DNA from: Rhodobacteraceae bacterium UBA6236
GTDB lineage: Bacteria > Pseudomonadota > Alphaproteobacteria > Rhodobacterales > Rhodobacteraceae
DNA: 9,984 nucleotides
Assembly (NCBI GenBank): GCA_002440945.1
Contig: DJWG01000023.1
Span: 3,632 to 13,615, forward strand
Direction: 5' to 3'
Shown in pieces: positions 1 through 7,211 of the stretch (position 1 is its first letter; each line of letters begins with the position of its first letter). The translations under genes were made by a program, and so were the position numbers. The notes beneath the pieces were generated by a model that saw only the letters and a program-made list of their open reading frames with translations, had not been told where the DNA came from and made no database searches.

Positions 1-599
<599 letters not shown>

Positions 600-623
600 C
601 GCTTCGTTCCGGCAGTCGCCCAG

Positions 624-650
624 AAGGCCCGCCCCCGGGCGGGCCTTTTT
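624..650 (+). terminator. Intrinsic terminator of lpdA
   Basis: A perfect GC-rich inverted repeat has left arm AAGGCCCGCC (624-633) and right arm GGCGGGCCTT (638-647). It encloses a 4-nt loop and runs into five T residues (646-650). It lies 25 bp after the lpdA stop, inside the 58-bp gap before the convergent DUF2339 gene. Read on the minus strand the hairpin is followed by only two T, so it should work mainly for lpdA. Confidence 0.9.
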
Positions 651-657
651 CATGGGC

Positions 658-3300
658 TCAGGACTTGCCCGCGCCCTTCTGCGCGGTCCAGCGGTTCAGC
701 CAGGCGAGCCCGGCCAAGGCCAGCCCCAGCCCGAGGAAGGACGCGACCCGCACAAGCCCCGTCAGCCCCGAGGCATCCACCAGAAACACCTTCGCCACCG
801 TCAGCGCGATCACGCCCATCGCCACCCGGCGCAGTTTTTCCGACCCCTTCGTAATCGCCAGATACAACAGCGCAGCCCCGGTCAGCAGAAGCGCAAGGGT
901 ATAGCTGTAAAGTTCCGCCTGCAGAGTGGGGCCGGTCAGGTGCGATCCGTGCCAGAAATGGCGGATCTCCAACGCCACCCAAAGCGTCGCCAGCGCGCCA
1001 CCCACGCCTTGCAGCACCAGCGACAGGAACCGCGGCATCGCGATCCGCCGCGCCCCAAGGATCAGCAGCGCCCCGGGCAGGCCATAAGCCACCGCAAGCG
1101 TGCTCAGCAGCGCGAAGCCACGGACATATCCGTCGATCAGCGGGTTGAGCGGTATCGCCGCGACCAGAAGCAGGAACACTCCGATGGCCCCGGCGGCCAG
1201 GGCAAGCGCAAGCCGCACCATGCCGAACCAGCCCCGGGTTCCGGCGCGGCGATAAAGCTGCGCGAACATCGCCGCGATCCAGGGCAGCGCCATAAGCGCC
1301 GCCGCCGCATGGTCGGGCACATCGCCCCAACGCTCCACCCAGCGCCAGATCAGCACATCGCCCAGAAGCACCGCCGCCCCGATGCCGCTGGATTCAAGCG
1401 AAAGCTTCGGGCCCGGGTGCCCCAAGCCCCGCAACAGCCACACCGCCGCCAAAGTTCCGGCGATGATGCTGCCATAGGCGAGGACCACCTCCCAGAGGGG
1501 CGCGTCATGGGCCCAGACCAGCCCCGGATCGACCACCAGACGCCAGCCGATGACCGCGACGGCCGCGTGGATGAACCAACCCATTTCCGGCAGACGCATC
1601 CTGCGGTCAAGCGCGGCGGCCGTCACCAGCAGCACCGCCAGCGCCAGGGTCAGCGCGGTTTTCGTCAAAAGGACGAACAGCGCCAGCGCGATCAGCGACA
1701 AGGCCGCCAGCACCGCATAGGCGGTGCGCGCCGCAGGGCCACCGTCCGCCTTCGCAAAGCGTTCGGAAAGGGCCACCATCACGGCGGCGATGCCGATTAC
1801 ATGCCCCGCCCAAAGCGCCGGACCCAGCACCAGCGCGGGCTGCCACAACAGCTCCAGCACCAGCAATACAACGGGCGCGAAAAGCGCGGCCAGCGCCGCC
1901 CAGCTTTTGGGATAATCGCGGACAGCAAGGCTCCGCATCCCTGCCGCAAGCGATCCGGCAACCGCCAGCGCGACGATCATGCTCAGCGTCCAGGGCGCGG
2001 GGGATTCAGGCAGGCGCAGGGTGATGTCCTGGGCGCGGACCTGATCCCAAAGCGGCCACCCCTGCGATTCCAGCACCAGTCGCGCGATGAACCCCAGGGC
2101 CGGAAGCGCCGCCAGATCCGACAGCGCCGGCGCACCCCTGGCCCAAAGCGCAAGCGCTACGACCAGGGCCGAAAGGCATGCCAGCGCCGCCATCCCCGCC
2201 TGGGGCCAGAGGGTCAGCAGCGTCACGGCGACCAGCACCGCGCCCCCGGCCAGCAGGGTCGGGAAGCCGGCGCTGCGCTGTTTCCAAAGCGCCTCGCTCA
2301 CCGTCGCGCCCTGCTGATCGGGCCAAAGCGACCGCGCCGGAATGGCCATCGCCAGCAGCGCGATCAGGGTCGCCGCCAGCGAGGGCGCGACCTGATCGGC
2401 CATGAAGCCCGCCAGGAACAGGATTCCGCCAAAACCCGTGACCAGCGCCAGCACGGAAACCCAGGCCCAGCGCCGCATCGTGTCGATACCCAGCCCCGTT
2501 GCCGCGACCAGCGCATAGTAGAAGGGAAGCCAGTCCGGCACGCCGCTGCCCCCGCCCGTCAGGAAGGGTGTCGCCCCCGCCCCGATCAGGCCGACCGCCG
2601 CAAGGAAAGGCCCGTGGAACCAGCCCAGCACAAGCGCCAGCGCCGCCACCGCAAGAAAGCCGGCAAAGGCCGCCTCTGGCCCGATCAGCCCGTAAAGCTG
2701 CCGCGCGGCAAAAACGCCGATGAACAGCGCGACGATCCCGGCCCCTGAAAAGGTCGAGGGCAGGTAGGCGGTGCTGCGGTCGGGGCTGTCGCCCCAACGG
2801 CGGCGGATCGCCTCGCCCCCGGCGATCAGGGCCGCGCCCAGCGCCAGTGCCGCCAGAACCCGCGCCTTGGGCGGTAAAAGCCCCCGTTCGACGCCATATT
2901 GCACCAGGAACACCCCGGCCAGGATCAACGACACAGCCGCCACGGCATAGGCCCAGTTCGCGACCAGCCAGCGGCCAAGGGACGCGATGCGCCGGTCCAC
3001 CGCCGATGGCCCGACTTGGCTGGGTGCGGCGGGCAGCGGCGGCAGCATCGGCCGGACCTCGGTCTGCTGCCAGGGGCCAACCACCTCGGCAGGTTCGACG
3101 GGTGCCGGGGCTGGGCTTTCGGCCAAGGGGCGGATCTCTGGCTGAAACCCGGCCTGCTCCGGTTCGGGCGCCGAAGGCTGCGGCGCCCCAAGATCTGCCA
3201 GGCCCCGTTCAAGGAACGCCACCCGTCGGGTCAGGCTGCGAACCTTCCAGAACAGCACCACGGCAGCGATCAGCAGAAGAAGATCAAGCAGCAATGTCAT
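658..3300 (-). CDS. DUF2339 family polytopic membrane protein
   Basis: An 880-residue protein of unknown function that I assign to the DUF2339 predicted membrane protein family. Residues ~3-17 form a first hydrophobic helix (LLLDLLLLIAAVVLFW). Next comes a short charged coiled segment (~20-36), then a Pro/Glu-rich linker to about residue 120. A long, almost uninterrupted series of hydrophobic helices follows to the C-terminus, probably more than 20 membrane spans. The region around WLVANWAYAVAAVSLILAGV and PPKARVLAALALGAALIAGG is the conserved family entry point. I chose ATG at 3300, with GGGGA four bases upstream. A GTG at 3330 would add 10 residues but lies inside an inverted repeat and would be almost leaderless from the likely promoter. 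The gene follows the YcjF-like gene by 70 bp on the same strand and converges on lpdA. The family has no established biochemical role that I can name; envelope function is a guess. Confidence 0.88.
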   Translation of the reverse strand: MTLLLDLLLLIAAVVLFWKVRSLTRRVAFLERGLADLGAPQPSAPEPEQAGFQPEIRPLAESPAPAPVEPAEVVGPWQQTEVRPMLPPLPAAPSQVGPSAVDRRIASLGRWLVANWAYAVAAVSLILAGVFLVQYGVERGLLPPKARVLAALALGAALIAGGEAIRRRWGDSPDRSTAYLPSTFSGAGIVALFIGVFAARQLYGLIGPEAAFAGFLAVAALALVLGWFHGPFLAAVGLIGAGATPFLTGGGSGVPDWLPFYYALVAATGLGIDTMRRWAWVSVLALVTGFGGILFLAGFMADQVAPSLAATLIALLAMAIPARSLWPDQQGATVSEALWKQRSAGFPTLLAGGAVLVAVTLLTLWPQAGMAALACLSALVVALALWARGAPALSDLAALPALGFIARLVLESQGWPLWDQVRAQDITLRLPESPAPWTLSMIVALAVAGSLAAGMRSLAVRDYPKSWAALAALFAPVVLLVLELLWQPALVLGPALWAGHVIGIAAVMVALSERFAKADGGPAARTAYAVLAALSLIALALFVLLTKTALTLALAVLLVTAAALDRRMRLPEMGWFIHAAVAVIGWRLVVDPGLVWAHDAPLWEVVLAYGSIIAGTLAAVWLLRGLGHPGPKLSLESSGIGAAVLLGDVLIWRWVERWGDVPDHAAAALMALPWIAAMFAQLYRRAGTRGWFGMVRLALALAAGAIGVFLLLVAAIPLNPLIDGYVRGFALLSTLAVAYGLPGALLILGARRIAMPRFLSLVLQGVGGALATLWVALEIRHFWHGSHLTGPTLQAELYSYTLALLLTGAALLYLAITKGSEKLRRVAMGVIALTVAKVFLVDASGLTGLVRVASFLGLGLALAGLAWLNRWTAQKGAGKS

Positions 3301-3321
3301 GGTATCCCCGAAGCGCGTGCG

Positions 3322-3345
3322 TAATTTCACGTCGCCCTGAAATTA
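3322..3345. repeat. Inverted repeat upstream of DUF2339 (possible operator)
   Basis: TAATTTCA (3322-3329) and TGAAATTA (3338-3345) are perfect reverse complements separated by 8 bases. The arms extend by GCG on both sides if one extra base next to the right arm is bulged out (GCG at 3319-3321; CGC after G/C at 3346-3349). It is an AT-rich island in GC-rich DNA, 22 bp upstream of the DUF2339 ATG. No T-run follows on either strand, so it does not look like a terminator. A binding site for a dimeric regulator, or a 5'-leader hairpin, are the likely readings. Confidence 0.6.
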
Positions 3346-3368
3346 GCGCAGGGATCGCCCAAGGGCAA
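3340..3368 (-). promoter_or_regulatory. Candidate promoter for DUF2339
   Basis: On the minus strand TTGCCC (3368-3363) and TAATTT (3345-3340) are separated by 17 bases. They match the sigma-70 -35 consensus at 4 of 6 positions and the -10 consensus at 3 of 6. Transcription would start near 3333, giving a ~33-nt leader to the ATG at 3300. The -10 element lies inside one arm of the inverted repeat, so a bound protein there would block it. The match is modest and unproven. Confidence 0.3.
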
Positions 3369-3370
3369 AG

Positions 3371-4417
3371 TCAGATATTCCCGTCTGCCTCCTCGGGCTG
3401 GTCCGGGCGCCCGAAAAGCCCCGCCAGCGCCCGGCTGACCAGATTGGTGACGCGGGGTTTCGGCAGGCGGGCGAAGGGCAACGGGCGGCAGACCTCCATC
3501 GCCGCCACGCCGACACGGGCGGTCAGCGCACCGTTGACCACCCCTTCGCCGAAGCGGCGCGAAAGCTTCGACAAAAGCCCGCCGCCGGCAACTGTTTCGA
3601 TCAGGTCGTCGCCCACCGCGACCGCGCCGGTGGCCACCAGATGCGTCAGCACCGTGCGCAAAAGCCGCCAGCCGCCGAAAACACCGGCACGTCCGCCGTA
3701 GATTTCCGCGATGCGCCGGATCATCCGCATGTTCGCGGTCAGCGCGGCGGCGACATCGGCCAGCGCCAGCGGCACCAGCGCCGTAACGGTCGCCACCTGC
3801 CGGGCCGCGGCCTCGATTTCGCGCCGGGCGGCCTGATCCAGCGGGGCAAGCAACTCGGCCTCGGCCAGATGGAGGATCGTATCGGCGTCGAAGGCCTCGG
3901 GCGTGCGGTCAGAAAGGCGCTTGCGGCCCCATTCCGTCTCGGGCCGGTCGGCGTAAAGCACCACCAGCCGGTCGGCCACCTTGCGCGCGGCGGCAGCGTC
4001 ATTGGCGGCCAGCGCCACCGTCGCCGCCCGATGGACCCCGTCAAGGCGCGAAAGCCGTGCATAGGCGACCAGTTCGCGCAGGGTGACAAGGGCGAGCGCC
4101 AGAAGAAAGGCGCCGAACAGCACCGTGGCGATCCAGCCCAGGATCGGGTTCGTCGTCAGCAACCCGGTGACAAAGCGCCAGGCCGCGACCGAGGCGAGGA
4201 AGCCCACCAGCGTTGTCGTCGCCCACCAGAAGAACCGCCAAAGCGGCGAGGACCGCCGCGCGCCCAGCGCCGCGACGGTGCGCATCGCGCGGCCTTCGGG
4301 CAGGCTGTCGGGGACCAGCGGCGCTTGCGAGGGGTCGGGCCGATCCTTTCCCTCGATCTCGATCAGGACCGGGCCTTTCAGCGGCTCGGACGGGGTGCCA
4401 TCCTTCGGGAACTGCAT
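3371..4417 (-). CDS. ycjF: YcjF/TIGR01620-like inner membrane protein (DUF697)
   Basis: A 348-residue membrane protein resembling E. coli YcjF, the usual genomic partner of YcjX. Its biochemical role is not established. Residues 1-57 are a hydrophilic, Pro-rich cytoplasmic tail. Two adjacent membrane helices follow at ~60-86 (FFWWATTTLVGFLASVAAW) and ~91-115 (PILGWIATVLFGAFLLALAL). A helical soluble stretch comes next (~120-205). A C-terminal DUF697-like region at ~207-330 has Ala/Val-rich hydrophobic segments (VTALVPLALADVAAAL; VLTHLVATGAVAVGDDLIE). I chose ATG at 4417 because it overlaps the upstream TGA by one base (TGATG) and has GGAGGGG five to six bases before it. An in-frame ATG at 4429 would add four residues but lacks that spacing. 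The arrangement implies translational coupling to the acetyltransferase gene upstream. Confidence 0.87.
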   Translation of the reverse strand: MQFPKDGTPSEPLKGPVLIEIEGKDRPDPSQAPLVPDSLPEGRAMRTVAALGARRSSPLWRFFWWATTTLVGFLASVAAWRFVTGLLTTNPILGWIATVLFGAFLLALALVTLRELVAYARLSRLDGVHRAATVALAANDAAAARKVADRLVVLYADRPETEWGRKRLSDRTPEAFDADTILHLAEAELLAPLDQAARREIEAAARQVATVTALVPLALADVAAALTANMRMIRRIAEIYGGRAGVFGGWRLLRTVLTHLVATGAVAVGDDLIETVAGGGLLSKLSRRFGEGVVNGALTARVGVAAMEVCRPLPFARLPKPRVTNLVSRALAGLFGRPDQPEEADGNI

Positions 4418-4860
4418 CAGCCCCTCCATTCCAGACGGATATCGGGCAGGCCCGCGTCGTTGTCAGCCCCGTCGGAACCTTCGACGTTGGAAAACCCGGC
4501 ACGGGTATAGAAACGCTGCGCATCCTCGGCCTGCCGGAAGACCCGCAGCGCAAGGCCCTTCGGCGCATGGGCCTTGGCGCGGTCAAGCAGCCGCGCCCCA
4601 AGCCCCTGCCCCCGCGCCACCCGGGACAGGTAAAGCGCATCGACATAACCGCTGCCATCCACCGCTACAAATCCCACAGACTGCCCGCCGCGCCGTGCCA
4701 CCCAGACGGCGCGGGTCGCCAAGAGCCTGTCGAACAGCGCCTCGGTTTCCGCCCTTGGATAGACATCCGGCATCCACGGAGTTTCCTGTGCCCAGTCGAT
4801 CAGGATCCGGGCCAGCGCCGGGGCATCTTCCGGCGTGGCAGGGGTGATGGCGATGGTCAC
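4417..4860 (-). CDS. GNAT family N-acetyltransferase
   Basis: A 147-residue single-domain acetyltransferase that would move an acetyl group from acetyl-CoA to an amine; the substrate is unknown. Beta strands at ~50-68 (AVWVARRGGQSVGFVAVDG) and 72-80 (YVDALYLSR) lead into motif A at 83-88 (RGQGLG, the R-x-x-G-x-G pyrophosphate-binding loop of acetyl-CoA). Motif B-like LRVFRQAEDAQRFYTRAGF lies at ~105-123. The length fits a complete small GNAT. The start is GTG at 4860, which shares four bases (GTGA) with the stop of the ycjX-like gene; its own stop overlaps the next ATG. It is therefore translated as the middle cistron of a tightly packed three-gene unit. Family membership is secure. Whether it modifies its neighbours, a small molecule or a protein cannot be read from the sequence. 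Confidence 0.9.
   Translation of the reverse strand: MTIAITPATPEDAPALARILIDWAQETPWMPDVYPRAETEALFDRLLATRAVWVARRGGQSVGFVAVDGSGYVDALYLSRVARGQGLGARLLDRAKAHAPKGLALRVFRQAEDAQRFYTRAGFSNVEGSDGADNDAGLPDIRLEWRG
4421..4427 (-). promoter_or_regulatory. Ribosome binding site setting the ycjF-like start
   Basis: GGAGGGG on the minus strand, embedded in the last codons of the acetyltransferase gene, precedes the ATG at 4417 by a 5-nt gap measured from GGAGG. It selects 4417 over the in-frame ATG at 4429, whose G forms part of this site. Confidence 0.7.
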
Positions 4861-6272
4861 AGCCGATCCCCGATCAGGAACTCGGCCGCCTTGTCCAGCC
4901 GGATATGCGGCGGCCCTTCGCCCGGGCGCAGCGACAGGCGGGCGGGGGCGAAGGTCATCACCCGGTAATCCGCATCAAGCCACTTCTGCGCCCCTTCCCG
5001 CGCCGGGGCCAGCAGCCGCGCCGGATTGTCGGGCAGTTCGCCGGGGTAGAAGGCCGCCTGCCGCCCGCTGCCCAGAAGCGTTCCGCGCACACAATCAAGG
5101 GTCTGGCCGTTGTGGGCCACCGTCTCTTCGACCGTGGCGCGAACGGCGGCTATCGACAGGGCCGAGGTGGCGGCGCCGGCGAAATCGGCGCGATCCTTCG
5201 CTTCGCGCATCAGTGCGGCGGTGATCGCGGTCAGGCGGCCATGCTGGCTGTGGTGCAGGTGGTCGGCCTTGGTGGCGGCAAAAAGGATCTTCTCGACCCG
5301 CTTGCCGCCCAGGATCTGCGTCAGCCAGCCATTCCGCCCCGGACGGAAAGCCGCCAGAATATCGGCCATCGCGGCCCTCATGTCCTCGACCGCCGCGGGG
5401 CCGGAATGGATCGCACCCAGCACATCGGCCAGAACCACCTGGCGGTCGATCCGGGCGAAATGGTCGCGGAAGAAGGGCTTCACGACCTGCGCCTTGTAGG
5501 CCTCGAACCGGCGGTCCATCTCGCGCCAGAGGCTGCCGCGCCGGTCGGCCTCGGGACGGTGCAGGGGCGCGAAGGTCAGCGCCGGCGATCCGGCCAGATC
5601 GCCGGGCAAGAGGAAGCGCCCCGGCGTGCAATCGGAAAACCCCGCCGCCCGCGCCGCTTGCAGGTAATCGGCAAATCGCCCCGCCAGTGCCTTGGCCTGC
5701 ACCTCGTCCAGCGCGGCACTGGCGTCGGTGGCCCGCGCCATCGCCATGAACCCGGCCGCCATCGGTCGGTCCGCGATGCGGGCCAGCGTCGCCTCGGCCC
5801 AGTCGGGATAGCTGCGGTCCAGAAGCCCAAGATCCAGCAGCCATTCGCCGGGATAATCGACGATATCCAGATGCAGCGTCCGTTCCCCCGTCAGCGGCCC
5901 CAGCAGGCCCGAGGGTTGCAGCCGGAAGGACAACCGCAATTCGCTGATCGACCGGGTGCTTTCAGGCCAGTGCGGATCGGGCCCGGTCAGGGCGGCAAGG
6001 TGGGTTTCGTAGTCGAAGCGCGGCACGGTGTCGTCGGGCTGGGGTTGCAGCCAGGCGGCGCGGATCGTCCCGTCGGACGCTGCGCGCAGCCCCGGCATCC
6101 GCGCCCGGTCCATCAGGTTCGCCACCAGCGAAGTGATGAACACGGTCTTGCCCGCCCGGCTAAGACCCGTGACCCCCAGCCGGATCACCGGGTCCGAAAA
6201 CAGATCGCCGATCCCTGCGCCAAGATCGCCAACGCCCCGGATCAGACCCCCTGCGATATCGCCAATGCCCAA
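4857..6272 (-). CDS. ycjX: YcjX-like P-loop NTPase (DUF463)
   Basis: A 471-residue putative GTP-binding protein of the YcjX family, close to the usual family length. After a Gly-rich N-terminus, the Walker A/G1 motif is GLSRAGKT at 36-43. DIVDYPGEW at 136-144 supplies the G3-like Asp-x-x-Gly (Asp139, Gly142). TKAD at 334-337 is a G4-type guanine-specificity motif, and SALSIAAV at ~370-377 may act as G5. No membrane helix is evident; YcjF would be the membrane partner. The frame holds no ATG or GTG before the P-loop strand. The only reasonable start is TTG at 6272, with AGGGA nine bases upstream and an in-frame stop 18 bp further up. In E. coli, ycjX is reported as heat-shock regulated and next to ycjF. 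This gene heads the minus-strand unit and is divergent from truA. Confidence 0.93.
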   Translation of the reverse strand: MGIGDIAGGLIRGVGDLGAGIGDLFSDPVIRLGVTGLSRAGKTVFITSLVANLMDRARMPGLRAASDGTIRAAWLQPQPDDTVPRFDYETHLAALTGPDPHWPESTRSISELRLSFRLQPSGLLGPLTGERTLHLDIVDYPGEWLLDLGLLDRSYPDWAEATLARIADRPMAAGFMAMARATDASAALDEVQAKALAGRFADYLQAARAAGFSDCTPGRFLLPGDLAGSPALTFAPLHRPEADRRGSLWREMDRRFEAYKAQVVKPFFRDHFARIDRQVVLADVLGAIHSGPAAVEDMRAAMADILAAFRPGRNGWLTQILGGKRVEKILFAATKADHLHHSQHGRLTAITAALMREAKDRADFAGAATSALSIAAVRATVEETVAHNGQTLDCVRGTLLGSGRQAAFYPGELPDNPARLLAPAREGAQKWLDADYRVMTFAPARLSLRPGEGPPHIRLDKAAEFLIGDRL

Positions 6273-6297
6273 AGCGCGCGTTCCCTGCCCTCATCTC

Positions 6298-6312
6298 ACG
6301 CTGGAAGATAGG
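6298..6312 (-). promoter_or_regulatory. Candidate -10 element for the ycjX unit
   Basis: On the minus strand TATCTT (6310-6305), preceded by GCC, lies about 32 bases upstream of the TTG start, giving a plausible ~26-nt leader. The extended sequence CCTATCTT resembles the -10 part (CYTATNT) described for alphaproteobacterial heat-shock promoters. I find no convincing CTTG or TTGACA at the right distance upstream, so confidence is low. Confidence 0.25.
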
Positions 6313-6387
6313 CAGTGGCGCGGGGGACGAACAGGGGAAAAGGCAGCGATCCTTGCCAGAGCCTGCCGCCCCGGCTATGGGGCGGGC

Positions 6388-7161
6388 ATGCCCAGATATG
6401 CCCTGAAGATCGAATACCATGGCGCAGCCTTCGCAGGTTGGCAAAGGCAATCCGGCCAGCTTTCGGTGCAGGAGGCGGTCGAAACCGCGCTGCGGAAGCT
6501 GGAACCCGATGCCCCGGGGATCGCGGCGGCAGGCCGCACCGATGCCGGCGTCCACGCCACGGGCCAGGTGGCGCATTGCGATCTGGCGAAAGACTGGGAT
6601 CCGTTCCGCCTGTCAGAGGCGCTGAACTGGCACCTGAAGCCGCACCGGGTGGCGATCCTTGCGGCGGCCGCCGTTCTCGATGACTTCCACGCCCGGTTCT
6701 CGGCCATCGAACGGCGCTACCTATTCCGGCTTCTGTCCCGCCGCGCCCCCGCCACGCACGAGGCCGGGTTGGTGTGGCAGGTTCTGCAACCGCTGGACCT
6801 GACAGCGATGCGCGACGGCGCCGCGCATCTGGTCGGGCGGCATGACTTCACCACCTTCCGGTCGGCCATGTGTCAGTCGGCCTCGCCGGTGAAGACGCTG
6901 GACGAGATCGCGGTCGAGGCGATCCCGGTTCCGCATGGCACCGAATACCGCTTTCGCCTGCGGGCGCGGAGCTTCCTGCACAATCAGGTCCGGTCCATCG
7001 TCGGCACTCTGGAACGCGTGGGCGCCGGATCCTGGCGCCCGGAGGACGTGGCGCGAGCGCTGGCTGCGACAAATCGCGCGGCTTGCGGACCGGTCGCACC
7101 GCCACAGGGGCTTTACCTGACCGGGGTGGGCTATCCCGCCGACCCGTTCGCGGAAAAATGA
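6388..7161 (+). CDS. truA: tRNA pseudouridine(38-40) synthase TruA
   Basis: A complete 257-residue TruA, which isomerises uridines 38, 39 and 40 in the anticodon arm of tRNAs. The N-terminus ([19 protein letters not shown], 3-21) is the family opening strand. The catalytic loop [14 protein letters not shown] (48-61) carries the nucleophilic Asp52. The C-terminal half contains HDFTTFRSA and [14 protein letters not shown], the second family signature. I chose ATG at 6388 because the first residues match the family start and the upstream in-frame codons do not. Ribosome binding is weak (GGGG five bases before CGGGC-ATG). It stands alone on the + strand, divergent from ycjX, and a terminator stem begins three bases after its stop. 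Confidence 0.97.
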   Translation: MPRYALKIEYHGAAFAGWQRQSGQLSVQEAVETALRKLEPDAPGIAAAGRTDAGVHATGQVAHCDLAKDWDPFRLSEALNWHLKPHRVAILAAAAVLDDFHARFSAIERRYLFRLLSRRAPATHEAGLVWQVLQPLDLTAMRDGAAHLVGRHDFTTFRSAMCQSASPVKTLDEIAVEAIPVPHGTEYRFRLRARSFLHNQVRSIVGTLERVGAGSWRPEDVARALAATNRAACGPVAPPQGLYLTGVGYPADPFAEK

Positions 7162-7163
7162 AA

Positions 7164-7189
7164 ACAGGCCGGGGATTCCCCCGGCCTGT
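7164..7189. terminator. Bidirectional terminator between truA and the MFS gene
   Basis: A perfect 11-bp stem, ACAGGCCGGGG (7164-7174) with CCCCGGCCTGT (7179-7189), has a 4-nt loop ATTC. On the minus strand it is followed by a T-rich tract (TTTTCATTTTT), a good intrinsic terminator for the MFS gene ending at 7212. On the + strand the downstream sequence (CGCTTTCGCTT) is only mildly T-rich, so it should end truA less cleanly. Confidence 0.85.
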
Positions 7190-7211
7190 CGCTTTCGCTT
7201 GTCCTTGCGGA

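Noticed and set aside
3301..3330. GTG start at 3330 for DUF2339
   Set aside because: It falls inside the inverted repeat and would be close to the predicted transcript start; the hydrophobic helix begins right after ATG 3300, which has its own GGGGA.
4417..4860. The GNAT as a dedicated regulator of the nearby acetyl-CoA synthetase
   Set aside because: It is 5 kb away, is translationally tied to ycjX/ycjF instead, and nothing in its sequence identifies Acs as substrate.
4905..6311. A 468-codon open frame on the + strand opposite ycjX
   Set aside because: The opposite frame carries clear Walker A, DxxG and TKAD motifs, while this one shows only Arg/Gly/Gln-rich sequence.
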